Position numbers and translations under genes: made by a program. Shown piece by piece: positions 53,376-61,651 of a DNA stretch of 64,000 nt. This DNA comes from Thermoanaerobacter sp. (lineage in GTDB: Bacteria; Bacillota; Thermoanaerobacteria; Thermoanaerobacterales; Thermoanaerobacteraceae): the NCBI GenBank assembly GCA_014896455.1, contig JADBKJ010000012.1:50167-114166 (forward strand). Reading direction: 5' to 3'. The notes under the pieces are model-generated. The model ran no database searches. It was not told the DNA's origin and saw only the letters and a list, made by a program, of their open reading frames with translations. The stretch's first letter is position 1, and each line of letters opens with the position of its first letter.

Positions 53376-54485
53376 TTACATAATAGAACTTACAAGTGCT
53401 ATTACAATACCTCCTGCTATGATAGAACCTATTTGACCTGCGACATTTGCTCCTACAGCCTGCATTAAAATAAAATTTGTAGGGTCTTCTTTTTGGGCCA
53501 TTTTTTGCACAACTCTAGATGACATTGGAAAAGCCGATATTCCAGCAGCTCCTAACATTGGATTGACTTTATTTTTCAAAAACAAATTTAAAAACTTTGC
53601 AAACAACACTCCTCCTGCTGTATCAAATATAAATGCTATAAGTCCCATTCCAAATATCAAAAGAGTTGTAGGTGTCAAAAATTTGTCGGCAGTCATAGTA
53701 GAACCTATTGTTATCCCAAGTAAAAGGGTTACAAGATTGGCAAGCTCATTTTGTGCAGCTTTTGAAAGCCGTTCTACTACCCCACTTTCTCTTATGAGGT
53801 TGCCAAACATCAAAGAACCTACAAGAGGAACACTAGTTGGCACTAAAATTCCTGCAACAAATGTCACTGCTATTGGAAAAAGTATTTTAGCTGTTTTTGA
53901 AACTTCATTCATGCGCAAATCCATTCTAATTTTTCGTTCTTCCTTAGTAGTCAGCATCCTTATCACGGGGGGCTGGATTATTGGAACTAATGCCATATAG
54001 GAATAAGCTGCAACTGATATAGGCCCTAAAAGCTTTGGTGCAAATAAATTAGCTACGTAAATAGATGTAGGTCCATCTGCAGCGCCAATTATACCTATAG
54101 AAGCTGCTTCTTTTAAATCAAACCCCAATACGTAAGCAAAAATTATAGTTAAAAATATTCCTAACTGCGCTGCTGCGCCAAAAAATATCATGAAAGGTTG
54201 CTTAAGAAGGGGTGAAAAATCTATCATTGCACCAACTGCAATAAAAATAAGAATAGGAAAAAGTTCTGTTTTTATTCCTGCATTGTATAGAATGGTAAGA
54301 AATCCATTCTCCCCTATAGCAGATGAAAGCGGAATATTGGCTAGTATTATGCCAAACCCTATAGGCAAAAGTAACATTGGCTCGTATTCTTTTTTTATCG
54401 CAAGATAAATAAGGATACCTCCAATGATAAACATTATAATATGACCTGGTGTGAGATTTAATATGCCCTCTATAAAAGCGTCCAT
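53376..54485 (-). CDS. Na+-translocating decarboxylase beta subunit (OadB/GcdB-like)
   Basis: 369 aa, about nine membrane helices, the sodium channel subunit of oxaloacetate, methylmalonyl-CoA or glutaconyl-CoA decarboxylases. Family blocks are IIGAADGPTSIYVANLFAPKLLGPI near residue 145 (Asp is the coupling residue), GLALIPIIQPP-like VPIIQPPVIRMLTTKEER, and GAAGISAFPMSSRVVQKMAQKEDPTNFILMQAVGANVAGQIGS. No alpha (carboxyltransferase) or biotin carrier gene lies nearby. ATG at 54485 (site AAGGGAG) begins after the riboswitch; a longer frame would translate through the riboswitch. Confidence 0.9.
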   Translation of the reverse strand: MDAFIEGILNLTPGHIIMFIIGGILIYLAIKKEYEPMLLLPIGFGIILANIPLSSAIGENGFLTILYNAGIKTELFPILIFIAVGAMIDFSPLLKQPFMIFFGAAAQLGIFLTIIFAYVLGFDLKEAASIGIIGAADGPTSIYVANLFAPKLLGPISVAAYSYMALVPIIQPPVIRMLTTKEERKIRMDLRMNEVSKTAKILFPIAVTFVAGILVPTSVPLVGSLMFGNLIRESGVVERLSKAAQNELANLVTLLLGITIGSTMTADKFLTPTTLLIFGMGLIAFIFDTAGGVLFAKFLNLFLKNKVNPMLGAAGISAFPMSSRVVQKMAQKEDPTNFILMQAVGANVAGQIGSIIAGGIVIALVSSIM

Positions 54486-54516
54486 TATCTGTACTCCCTT
54501 CTTTTGTAAATATAAA

Positions 54517-54555
54517 CAAAAAAGACCTTTATAGCGGTAAACACTATAAAGGTCT
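54517..54555 (-). terminator. Riboswitch-controlled terminator before oadB
   Basis: On the minus strand a perfect 12-base stem AGACCTTTATAG / CTATAAAGGTCT is followed by six T. Its 5' arm contains the 3' P1 strand (GCAAGACCTTT) of the Mn2+ aptamer, so ligand binding should prevent it from forming and turn oadB on. Confidence 0.9.
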
Positions 54556-54650
54556 TGCTCAAACTCCGCATGGAGTTTTTGACCTACCGGAGAAAATCTC
54601 TCGTGCTGACGGCAGGTCAAACCACACACTGTGGTGAGCTACTCCCCTTT
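54548..54650 (-). ncRNA. yybP-ykoY (Mn2+) riboswitch
   Basis: The 5' conserved block AAAGGGGAGTAGC at the start (54650) and the 3' block GAGCAAGACCTTT at the end form P1 with the L1 internal loop. Between them lie a short stem-loop (CCACA / TGTGG) and the P3 arm with CCGTCAGCACGAGAG, which matches the conserved L3 loop region of the motif, and TCTCCGGTAGGTC. The class senses Mn2+ and usually controls metal exporters; here it stands before oadB. The fold fits well. Confidence 0.85.
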
Positions 54651-54660
54651 ACTTATTTTT

Positions 54661-54689
54661 ATTATATATTAAATCGTTATCACAATCAA
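54661..54689 (-). promoter_or_regulatory. Promoter of the Mn2+ riboswitch-oadB transcript
   Basis: Minus-strand -35 TTGATT (54689-54684) and -10 TATAAT (54666-54661), exactly 17 bases apart; transcription would start just before the aptamer. Confidence 0.75.
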
Positions 54690-54762
54690 CTTTTAAGTTT
54701 ATTTTATAACCTCAGCATTAAAGCAATATTAATTAAAAATTAAACTAAAATTAATTTTTAAA

Positions 54763-54791
54763 TTGACTCCACCACAAAATAGTGCTATTAT
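54763..54791 (+). promoter_or_regulatory. nikR operon promoter
   Basis: -35 TTGACT (54763-54768) and -10 TATTAT (54786-54791) with a 17-base spacer. It is divergent from the oadB promoter. A NikR operator would be expected here, but I could not identify a convincing palindrome. Confidence 0.7.
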
Positions 54792-54820
54792 TTTTAAGAA
54801 GATGACACCATTTTAAGGGA

Positions 54821-55246
54821 GTGATAGGTCTGGAAGAAATAATACGTTTTGGAGTTTCAATGGAATCAAAACTTCTTTATCAATTTGACGAGCTTATAAA
54901 GAGAAAAAACTACAATAATAGGTCCGAAGCCATAAGAGATTTAATAAGAGATTTTATAGTGGAAAATCAGTGGGAAGCAGAAGATGCAGAAACCATTGGA
55001 ACAATTACATATGTTTTTAATCATGAAGTGAGAGAAATAAGTGATAAACTGACAGATATGCAACACAAACATTATCAAAACATAATCTCAACAATGCACA
55101 TACACTTGGATAAGCATAATTGCCTCGAAATCATGGTAGTAAAAGGCACTGCAAAGGAAATTACAAAAATTGCAGATGAAATAATAAGCACAAAAGGGGT
55201 AAAACACGGAAAACTTGTAATGACAACAACAGGGGAAAATTTGTAA
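54821..55246 (+). CDS. nikR: Nickel-responsive regulator NikR
   Basis: 141 aa. N-terminal ribbon-helix-helix [38 protein letters not shown] binds DNA; C-terminal ACT-like domain holds nickel ligands in HKHYQN and [17 protein letters not shown] (His, His-x-His, Cys), all present. It represses the following Ni transporter when nickel is plentiful. The GTG at 54821 touches AAGGGA with no spacing; a CTG at 54830 would have proper spacing, so the true start may be an unusual CTG. Confidence 0.92.
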   Translation: MIGLEEIIRFGVSMESKLLYQFDELIKRKNYNNRSEAIRDLIRDFIVENQWEAEDAETIGTITYVFNHEVREISDKLTDMQHKHYQNIISTMHIHLDKHNCLEIMVVKGTAKEITKIADEIISTKGVKHGKLVMTTTGENL

Positions 55247-55258
55247 GGGGGAATTTTT

Positions 55259-55951
55259 ATGCACATACCAGAAGGATATTTAAGTCCTCAAACCTGCGCC
55301 GTTATGGGTGCTGCTATGGTACCAGTGTTGACAGTTGCAGCAAAAAAAGTCAACAAAAGTTTTGACAAAAGGGACGTTCCTGCTATGGCAATAGGGTCAG
55401 CTTTTGCCTTTACAATAATGATGTTTAACGTGCCAATACCAGGAGGTACAACATCCCACGCAATTGGCGCAACTTTACTTGCAATAACTTTAGGACCTTG
55501 GGCGGCAAGTATATCTCTTACGATAGCCTTATTTATTCAAGCATTGCTTTTTGGAGATGGAGGAATTTTGGCTCTCGGAGCAAATAGCTTTAACATAGCA
55601 TTTATAGCTCCTTTTGTGGGATACGGAATTTATAAACTTATGTTGTCACTTAAGTTAAATAAAGTCATATCATCTGCTATAGGGGGATATGTAGGAATAA
55701 ATGCTGCAGCACTTGCCACAGCAATAGAACTTGGACTTCAACCATTGCTTTTTCATACAGCAAATGGAACACCACTGTACTTTCCCTATGGATTAAACGT
55801 AGCAATACCTGCAATGATGTTTGCTCATCTTACGGTAGCTGGTATTGTAGAAGCTGTTATAACAGGCCTTGTAGTATATTATTTACAAAAAGTAGAAGAA
55901 GAAAGTATATTATATAAATTCTCATATAGGCTCAGAGGTGATAATAGATGA
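55259..55951 (+). CDS. cbiM: Nickel/cobalt ECF transporter substrate-binding subunit NikM/CbiM
   Basis: 230 aa, about seven helices. Starts MHIPEGYLSPQTCAV, where Met1, His2 and His near 70 (GGTTSHAIGATLLA) bind the metal. GPWAASISLTIALFIQALLFGDGGILALGAN is the other conserved block. The S component of an energy-coupling-factor importer. It follows nikR by 12 bases with AAGGGGG before the ATG, which makes nickel the likelier substrate than cobalt. Overlaps the next gene by 4 bases. Confidence 0.92.
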   Translation: MHIPEGYLSPQTCAVMGAAMVPVLTVAAKKVNKSFDKRDVPAMAIGSAFAFTIMMFNVPIPGGTTSHAIGATLLAITLGPWAASISLTIALFIQALLFGDGGILALGANSFNIAFIAPFVGYGIYKLMLSLKLNKVISSAIGGYVGINAAALATAIELGLQPLLFHTANGTPLYFPYGLNVAIPAMMFAHLTVAGIVEAVITGLVVYYLQKVEEESILYKFSYRLRGDNR

Positions 55952-56265
55952 AAAAGTTCTACATTGCAGCTATAGTTATAATACTTCTCACCCCTCTCGG
56001 GCTTTTAGCTCCTGGTTCGGCATGGGGAGAATGGGGCTTAGATGAAATAAAGAGCATGATAGGATACGTACCAGAGGGAATGAGTCGATTCTCAGAAGTT
56101 ATAAAAGCAATATTGCCCGATTACAGTATACCAGGATTTGATGCCAATTTCTTACAGCAAGCTTTAGGTTATATTTTTTCAGCAGTTGTAGGAATTGCAG
56201 CTATTGTATTGATATTTGCAATATTAGGGAGGATTATGGGAAAACCCCAGAGAAAAAATGGATAA
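55948..56265 (+). CDS. Nickel ECF transporter accessory subunit NikN (PDGLE type)
   Basis: 105 aa with two helices at the ends (FYIAAIVIILLTPLGLLAPGSAWGEWG and ALGYIFSAVVGIAAIVLIFAI) and an extracellular loop. PDGLE-type small component that occurs between NikM and NikQ and stimulates uptake. The region WGLDEIKSMIGYVPEGM carries the degenerate family motif. 8-base overlap with cbiQ. Confidence 0.85.
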   Translation: MKKFYIAAIVIILLTPLGLLAPGSAWGEWGLDEIKSMIGYVPEGMSRFSEVIKAILPDYSIPGFDANFLQQALGYIFSAVVGIAAIVLIFAILGRIMGKPQRKNG

Positions 56266-57073
56266 CTTTTTAGAAAAGACAATTTTAAGTATACAAAATG
56301 CATTTGAAGATATGTTTTATTCTGACACAATTTCTGCTAAGAAAGGTATTATGCAGTCTCTTGATACGAGAATAAAACTTGTCTCTGTTTTTATATTAAT
56401 CATTATAGTGAATTTTGGAAAGACAATACCTTTTATGACCATATTTTTTATTTATACACTTTTGTTGGCTTATTTTTCTAAAATATCTTTAAAAGCATAT
56501 GTTGTGAGGGTATCAGCAGTCTCAATATTTTTTACAGGTATTGTCCTGATACCTTCACTTTTTAATGTAGTAAAAGAAGGACAGCCTTTAGTATATTTCA
56601 CAAAAAATTTTTATATAACAAAAGAGGGATTAGAAAGTGCTATTGTTTTTATGATGAGGTCATTTATATCTTTATCTTTTGTGTATATATTAGCTCTATC
56701 AACAAAATGGGTAGAAATATTAAAAGCATTGAGAATTTTTAAGCTTCCCCACATTTTTACTGCTACACTTGAAATGGCTTTACGTTACATCTTTTTGCTT
56801 TTAGAAATTGCTATAAACATGTTTCTCGCAAGAAAAAGCAGAAATGTCGGAAAAAGTGATAGTAGTGAAGGAAGAAAATTTGTTGCTTCTGCTATGGCAA
56901 ATGTTTTGATAAAGTCTCAACAACTGAGTGATGATGTTTACAATGCTATGGTTTCGCGGGGTTACAAAGGAGAATACAAAACAATAACTACTTTTAAAAT
57001 AACTTTTTATGATTATATATGGATAGGTTTTAATATAGCTTTTTTATTCATCTTGTGGTATATCCACCTATAA
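56258..57073 (+). CDS. cbiQ: Nickel/cobalt ECF transporter transmembrane subunit NikQ/CbiQ
   Basis: 271 aa, about five to six helices. The T component that joins the S component and ATPase. It has KSSQ-like coupling motifs ARKSRNVGK near residue 190 and VSRGYKGEYKT near residue 230 (the A-R-G signature region). Position between NikN and CbiO matches the standard MNQO order. Confidence 0.9.
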   Translation: MDNFLEKTILSIQNAFEDMFYSDTISAKKGIMQSLDTRIKLVSVFILIIIVNFGKTIPFMTIFFIYTLLLAYFSKISLKAYVVRVSAVSIFFTGIVLIPSLFNVVKEGQPLVYFTKNFYITKEGLESAIVFMMRSFISLSFVYILALSTKWVEILKALRIFKLPHIFTATLEMALRYIFLLLEIAINMFLARKSRNVGKSDSSEGRKFVASAMANVLIKSQQLSDDVYNAMVSRGYKGEYKTITTFKITFYDYIWIGFNIAFLFILWYIHL

Positions 57074-57083
57074 GGAGGTCCAA

Positions 57084-57812
57084 ATGAGCACAATATTTGA
57101 ATTAAAAAATGTCTATTACTCTTACAATAAATCAGTTCCTGCTTTAATTGACATAAGTTTTGAAGTAAAAAAAGAAGAAAATTTAATTCTCCTAGGTGCA
57201 AATGGCAGTGGAAAATCCACTCTTTTAAAATTGATGGACAATTTAATTTATCCGGACAAAGGTGAAATATGGGCATTTGGCAAATTGCTGGGAGATAAAA
57301 AAACTTTTGATGAATACGAATTTAGAAAAAAAGTAGGCTTTGTGTTTCAGGATTCTGATGTACAACTTTTTAACACTACTGTTTTTGACGAAGTAGCTTT
57401 TGCACCACTTCAAATGGGCTTAAAAGGTAATGAAGTCCAAAAAATAGTGGGAGAAACTCTTATTTCTTTTGGACTCGAAAAATTAAAAGATAGGCCCCCT
57501 CACAGATTAAGCGGCGGAGAAAAGAAAAAAGTCGCATTAGCGTCAGTCATGGTAATAAATCCTGAAGTTTTGCTTCTTGACGAACCTACAAATGGCCTTG
57601 ACCCACGGTCAAAAAAGTGGCTTTTGGAAAAACTACAAGAATTAAGCAAAAAAGGCACCACGATAGTCATTGCAACTCACGACCTTGACATGGCAGCAAC
57701 ACTTTCAGACAGGATAATAGTGCTAAACGAAGACCATAGAATAGAAACTATAGGTAAACCTGAGGAAATTCTTAATAATGAGGAGTTAATGCTTAAAGTT
57801 AATCTTGTTTAA
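57084..57812 (+). CDS. cbiO: Nickel/cobalt ECF transporter ATP-binding subunit NikO/CbiO
   Basis: 242 aa. Walker A LGANGSGKSTLLKLMDNL, Q-loop VGFVFQDSDVQLFNTTVFDEVAFAP, signature RLSGGEKKKVALASVMVINP, Walker B VLLLDEPTNGLDPRS, H-loop IATHDLDMA. A single ATPase gene, so it forms a homodimer under the NikQ subunit. GGAGGTC stands before ATG. Last gene of the operon; a terminator follows. Confidence 0.93.
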   Translation: MSTIFELKNVYYSYNKSVPALIDISFEVKKEENLILLGANGSGKSTLLKLMDNLIYPDKGEIWAFGKLLGDKKTFDEYEFRKKVGFVFQDSDVQLFNTTVFDEVAFAPLQMGLKGNEVQKIVGETLISFGLEKLKDRPPHRLSGGEKKKVALASVMVINPEVLLLDEPTNGLDPRSKKWLLEKLQELSKKGTTIVIATHDLDMAATLSDRIIVLNEDHRIETIGKPEEILNNEELMLKVNLV

Positions 57813-57815
57813 AAA

Positions 57816-57845
57816 ATCCCCCTTAATGGGGGAAAATTTTTATCT
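57816..57845 (+). terminator. Terminator of the nik operon
   Basis: Stem CCCCC / GGGGG with a 5-base loop, then AAAATTTTTATC. It is 5 bases past the cbiO stop. Confidence 0.75.
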
Positions 57846-57952
57846 TATTTACCCCGTTTTTTCTGCATTATTTTTGTCATATTTCTTGTTTTAATAATGT
57901 GATAATTAATGTCATAAAAAGCAATGAAACAAATGTAGAGTAGGTTTTATCA

Positions 57953-58357
57953 CTACTCTACTTTCTCTTCTACAAATTTTATTATTTTTGTTGCCTTATC
58001 AATAGCTGAAATAGCATCCTCTTCTATAAAAGCCTCTGAAGGAATTCCACCGGGGAGCCCATTTGGATAACGTGTCGGAATATAATACTTATCTAATGAA
58101 CCCCCTTCTTTTTTTATTTCAACAAAACTTTTGTCAAATTCAGTGGCATCATTTATTAGTTCAGCAACAGAATGCCCCCAAACGAATTCTGCACCTTGAC
58201 TGTATAGATAAGCTTTTATTGCTTTTTCTGCTGCTTGTTGCGATAAAAAGCAAGCTAAGTTGTAACGCTGGCCCTCTTTTGAAAAAATCGCATCATCAAG
58301 GTCTCTTTTGGCCTGTTGAAGCCATCTCTTGGCTTCTTCTTCATTGCTTCTTTTCAT
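57953..58357 (-). CDS. HEPN-domain protein (partner of the MNT gene)
   Basis: About 134 aa. Long helix pair with EEEAKRWLQQAKRDLDDAIF, YNLACFLSQQAAEKAIKAYLYS and the terminal segment KYYIPTRYPNGLPGG, which are HEPN (COG2250-type) marks. The R-x4-6-H nuclease motif of HepT toxins is absent, so it may not be an RNase. ATG at 58357 lies in the MNT 3' end (17-base overlap), and GGGCG stands 9 bases upstream. Pair arranged like MntA/HepT toxin-antitoxin systems. Confidence 0.85.
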   Translation of the reverse strand: MKRSNEEEAKRWLQQAKRDLDDAIFSKEGQRYNLACFLSQQAAEKAIKAYLYSQGAEFVWGHSVAELINDATEFDKSFVEIKKEGGSLDKYYIPTRYPNGLPGGIPSEAFIEEDAISAIDKATKIIKFVEEKVE

Positions 58358-58688
58358 ATAATACACGCCCTTTATCTAATACTTTTGCTATAAATTTATT
58401 TTTCCTATATAATTTTTCAATTTCTTCAGGAGTATAAACCAATATATCCATTGCAACATTTGGCTTTATAGCATCATAAAATACTTGCAATCTTTCCAAA
58501 AACGGCAGGTCAGTCTTCCAAATTATCAAAAGGTCTATATCGCTTCTTAAATGTACATCTTCTCTTTCCAATGAACCAAATAATACCACTTTTTCGGGAT
58601 TTAAAGATATAATAGAATCAATAGCTTTTTCTAACTCATCTCTCAACACTTTTAATCTTTTTTCTTTTTGAGGCATTATATAAGGCAT
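58341..58688 (-). CDS. MNT-type nucleotidyltransferase (antitoxin type)
   Basis: 115 aa. GSLEREDVHLRSDID matches GS-x10-DxD; third acid in VAMDILVYTPEEIE; C-terminal FIAKVLDKGRVLYEKKQ completes the family, unlike the truncated relative at 16.4 kb. Such enzymes add AMP to a HEPN partner tyrosine. AGGTGAT stands 6 bases before ATG. It lies 31 bases after feoB on the same strand, so it may be cotranscribed with iron uptake genes. Confidence 0.85.
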   Translation of the reverse strand: MPYIMPQKEKRLKVLRDELEKAIDSIISLNPEKVVLFGSLEREDVHLRSDIDLLIIWKTDLPFLERLQVFYDAIKPNVAMDILVYTPEEIEKLYRKNKFIAKVLDKGRVLYEKKQ

Positions 58689-58719
58689 AATTTTATCACC
58701 TATTCACATTATACCATAT

Positions 58720-60690
58720 TTATATAAAAGTAAGAATTCGATTTAATATTCCTCCTATTAGAATCGCAATAAAAATATTAGCAAAAACTACCCACCATGT
58801 CTTTCTCCAGCCAATTGTCCTTTTTAATGCTGCAATTGTAGCAATACAAGGAATATAAAGCATTGTAACAACACCAAAGACAATCATCTGCCGCGGCGTC
58901 AAAATCTGTGTTATGTGACTTGTCCCAGACAGTGTTAAAAGCATTATAAGTGTCAATTCTTTTCTGAGTATCCCAAAAATCAATACTATCCCAACTATTG
59001 ACGGCAATCCCAACCATTTCACAACAATAGGATCCATTACATAAGTCACATATTTAAATATGCCAGAGTACTTCAATATTTCCAGAATCAAACTACCAAC
59101 TACAATTATTGGAAGGGCTACATGCAAAAAGTCTTTTATTCTAAACCATATTTGCTTTAATGTAAGCTTTAAATCAGGCATCCTGTAGCCAGGAAGTTCC
59201 ATTATCAAATCATAAGGCTTTCCAGGCGCTATTTTATTTGCAAAATACGCCGCTATATAAACCACCAAAACGTCTAAGGCAAAAACAGCGAGTGCGTATT
59301 GTGGCCCCATGAAGACCCCTATTGTTCCCAAAATTATTACAATTCTTGCAGAACAAGGCACAAGAGTGGACATAAAAGACGCAATAAATATTTCTCTATC
59401 CGTTTCTAAAATTTTGGTGCCTAATACTGCAGGAACATTGCACCCAAACCCCATCAATACTGGAATAAGTGCTTTACCGTGAAGCCCAACTTTGTGCATA
59501 ACCTCATCCATTAAAAATGCAATTCTTGCAAGATAACCAGTGTTTTCAAGTATTGATAAAAACACATAAAAAGGAAATATATAGGGAAGCACTATAGTTA
59601 TAGCAGAAATAATCCCTTCAGCAAGCCCATTCCAGAGAAAATCTTTATACATATTTGGAATATTCAAATTGTACACTAAAGGCTTAAAACCGTCAAAAAA
59701 GTCCTCCAGCACACCTGAGAAATACTCCCCAAATTTAAATATTCCATAAAAAGATATAAATACAATAATAAACATTGATATATAGCCCCATATCTTATGA
59801 AGAGCTACATTGTCAATTAAATCGGTCCAAGTAATTCTATGGTGAATCTCTGATACAGTTTGGCTTGCAATAAAAGAAGCAATATCATATCTGTCTGCTG
59901 TAACTAAAGTTGCAAGAGGACTATCTGTCTTCACCTTTAAACCTTCTAATTCTTTTTGAATTTCTTCATAAGCTTTTTCTCCATTAGGCTCTTTTTTTAA
60001 CTTTTCTACTATATCGCTATCATCTTCTATCAGTTTTAGAGAAATCCACAGAGGATGAAACAAATTTATAAGGTCTACATTGTGTTTCAAAAGGATATTA
60101 TAAATTTTCATTACATATTCACTTACTTCATTTCTGTATTTGAGAACTTTTTCCTCTTTTATATCATACTTTTTTACATCCACTTCTTTATGCGAATCCA
60201 CAACTTCTAAAGCTTTATTTATTAATTCCTGAAGCCCTTTGCCTTTTGTAGCAACAGTCTCTACAACTGGAATACTTAAAAGCTCTTCTAACTTCTTCAC
60301 ATCTATATCTATACCCTTTTTAATGGCATAATCCACTTGGTTTAAAGCCATAACCATAGGCACATGAAGCTCCAAAAGTTGCACTGTAAAAAACAAATTT
60401 CTCTCAAGATTAGAGGCATCCACTACGTTTATTACAACATCCGGTTTTTCAAAAGCTATAAACTCACGGGAAACAATTTCCTCTTGAGAATAAGCAGAAA
60501 GTGAATAAATACCAGGAAGGTCAACAATTTTTATAGTTCGTCCTTTAAACCGCAGTACCCCTTCTGCCCTCTCGACTGTTTTTCCTGGCCAGTTGCCAAT
60601 TATCTGTGTCAATCCTGTTAATTGATTAAATATGACACTTTTACCCACATTAGCATTTCCTGCTAAGGCTATAATTATTTCTTTTTTCAT
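58720..60690 (-). CDS. feoB: Ferrous iron transporter FeoB
   Basis: 656 aa. The N-terminal GTPase has G1 LAGNANVGKSVIFNQLTG, G3 DLPGIYSLSAYS, G4 ALNQVDYA; a helical spacer follows (residues about 180-280); then about ten membrane helices with two Gate motifs (ILPYIFPFYVFLSILENTGYLARIAFLMDEVMH and GCNVPAVLGTKILETDREI). It takes up Fe2+. Overlaps feoA by 4 bases. Somewhat shorter than the E. coli protein (773), normal for clostridia. Confidence 0.95.
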   Translation of the reverse strand: MKKEIIIALAGNANVGKSVIFNQLTGLTQIIGNWPGKTVERAEGVLRFKGRTIKIVDLPGIYSLSAYSQEEIVSREFIAFEKPDVVINVVDASNLERNLFFTVQLLELHVPMVMALNQVDYAIKKGIDIDVKKLEELLSIPVVETVATKGKGLQELINKALEVVDSHKEVDVKKYDIKEEKVLKYRNEVSEYVMKIYNILLKHNVDLINLFHPLWISLKLIEDDSDIVEKLKKEPNGEKAYEEIQKELEGLKVKTDSPLATLVTADRYDIASFIASQTVSEIHHRITWTDLIDNVALHKIWGYISMFIIVFISFYGIFKFGEYFSGVLEDFFDGFKPLVYNLNIPNMYKDFLWNGLAEGIISAITIVLPYIFPFYVFLSILENTGYLARIAFLMDEVMHKVGLHGKALIPVLMGFGCNVPAVLGTKILETDREIFIASFMSTLVPCSARIVIILGTIGVFMGPQYALAVFALDVLVVYIAAYFANKIAPGKPYDLIMELPGYRMPDLKLTLKQIWFRIKDFLHVALPIIVVGSLILEILKYSGIFKYVTYVMDPIVVKWLGLPSIVGIVLIFGILRKELTLIMLLTLSGTSHITQILTPRQMIVFGVVTMLYIPCIATIAALKRTIGWRKTWWVVFANIFIAILIGGILNRILTFI

Positions 60691-60950
60691 CGCATATCGC
60701 CCTTTCTGTCAGACGATTTTACATATATTTTTGAAGCAAGACCATATCCAATCACAAGGTGAGAATTCCTGACCTCCAATTCCACAGGCCCCCTTAAAGG
60801 ACCCTTTCTAACCAGCTTAACTTTTGTCCCCTGGACAAGCCCCATTTCATTTAACCTTTGCGTAGCTGTTCTTCCTGCTTTTATTAATACAATCTCTCCT
60901 TCATGATTTTCCCTTAATTCTATAAGATTTATAATAGTATTTTCTTCCAT
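60687..60950 (-). CDS. feoA: Ferrous iron transport protein FeoA
   Basis: 87 aa, SH3-like FeoA domain: GEIVLIKAGRTATQRLNEMGLVQGTKVKLVRKG and EVRNSHLVIGYGLASKIYVK. It binds the cytoplasmic part of FeoB and aids uptake. GGAGG precedes the ATG. A Fur box lies just upstream of the gene. Confidence 0.93.
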   Translation of the reverse strand: MEENTIINLIELRENHEGEIVLIKAGRTATQRLNEMGLVQGTKVKLVRKGPLRGPVELEVRNSHLVIGYGLASKIYVKSSDRKGDMR

Positions 60951-60968
60951 TTATATGCAGCCTCCATA

Positions 60969-61029
60969 ATTGAAAATAATTATCAATATCCTCATAAAAA
61001 TTGTAGCATTCTTTACATGTATCTGTCAA
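60969..61029 (-). promoter_or_regulatory. feoAB promoter with Fur box
   Basis: Minus-strand -35 TTGACA (61029-61024) and -10 TACAAT (61005-61000) with 18-base spacing. Just downstream is ATTGAAAATAATTATCAAT (60969-60987), a 9-1-9 inverted repeat with one mismatch that fits the Fur box. Bound Fur would block the start of transcription when iron is plentiful. Confidence 0.75.
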
Positions 61030-61153
61030 CCCAACAATCTTGTATTGCTTCAATTTCAAACGTTTTTATTTAAAATTTTATACTTCAATTTATTAAATTA
61101 TTGAATTAAGCCTATCTTTGTATTATAATGTGCATAAAATATCTTTTTAGGAG

Positions 61154-61651
61154 GTGTCAAAAATGGATAAAGCCATAGAAATCCTTGACCTTTTGTGCGA
61201 AAACAGTCGTCTTACAGAAAAACAGATCGCAACAATTACAGGGCTTAGTGAAGAAGAAGTCAAAAACACAATAAAAAATCTTGAGGACAAAAAAGTGTTA
61301 TTAAAATATACTACTTTAGTGAATTGGGAAAAGACTGACCGGGAAGTCATAACTGCCCTCATAGATGTGAGAGTAGCACCCCAGCAAGGACATGGATTTA
61401 ACAGAGTAGCCCACAGAATATGCCAGTACGAAGAAGTAAAATCAGTTTCCTTAATTTCCGGAACTTATGACCTTTCTGTGGAAGTAGAAGGCAAAACCAT
61501 GAAAGAAATAGCATTATTTGTAGCTGAAAGACTTGCACCTATTGAAGGAGTCTTAAGCACTACAACCCATTTTGTATTAAAAAGATATAAAAAGGACGGC
61601 GTTTTTTACGAAGAAGGACAAAATGACAAAAGACTGGTGGTAACACCATGA
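61154..61651 (+). CDS. Lrp/AsnC family transcriptional regulator
   Basis: 165 aa. N-terminal winged helix IEILDLLCENSRLTEKQIATITGLSEEEVKNTIKNLE and a C-terminal RAM ligand domain EVKSVSLISGTYDLSVEVEGKTMKEIALFV. It overlaps the aminotransferase gene by 4 bases, so it probably controls amino acid transamination in response to an amino acid. GGAGGTG upstream. Confidence 0.88.
   Translation: MSKMDKAIEILDLLCENSRLTEKQIATITGLSEEEVKNTIKNLEDKKVLLKYTTLVNWEKTDREVITALIDVRVAPQQGHGFNRVAHRICQYEEVKSVSLISGTYDLSVEVEGKTMKEIALFVAERLAPIEGVLSTTTHFVLKRYKKDGVFYEEGQNDKRLVVTP

Noticed and set aside
54486..54629. Longer N-terminus for OadB through the riboswitch
   Set aside because: It would translate across the aptamer and terminator; the ATG at 54485 has a proper ribosome site and matches family N-termini.
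57844..57952. Possible regulatory RNA between the nik operon and the HEPN gene
   Set aside because: Beyond the nik terminator the roughly 100 bases are AT-rich and show no stable stem, box or open frame.
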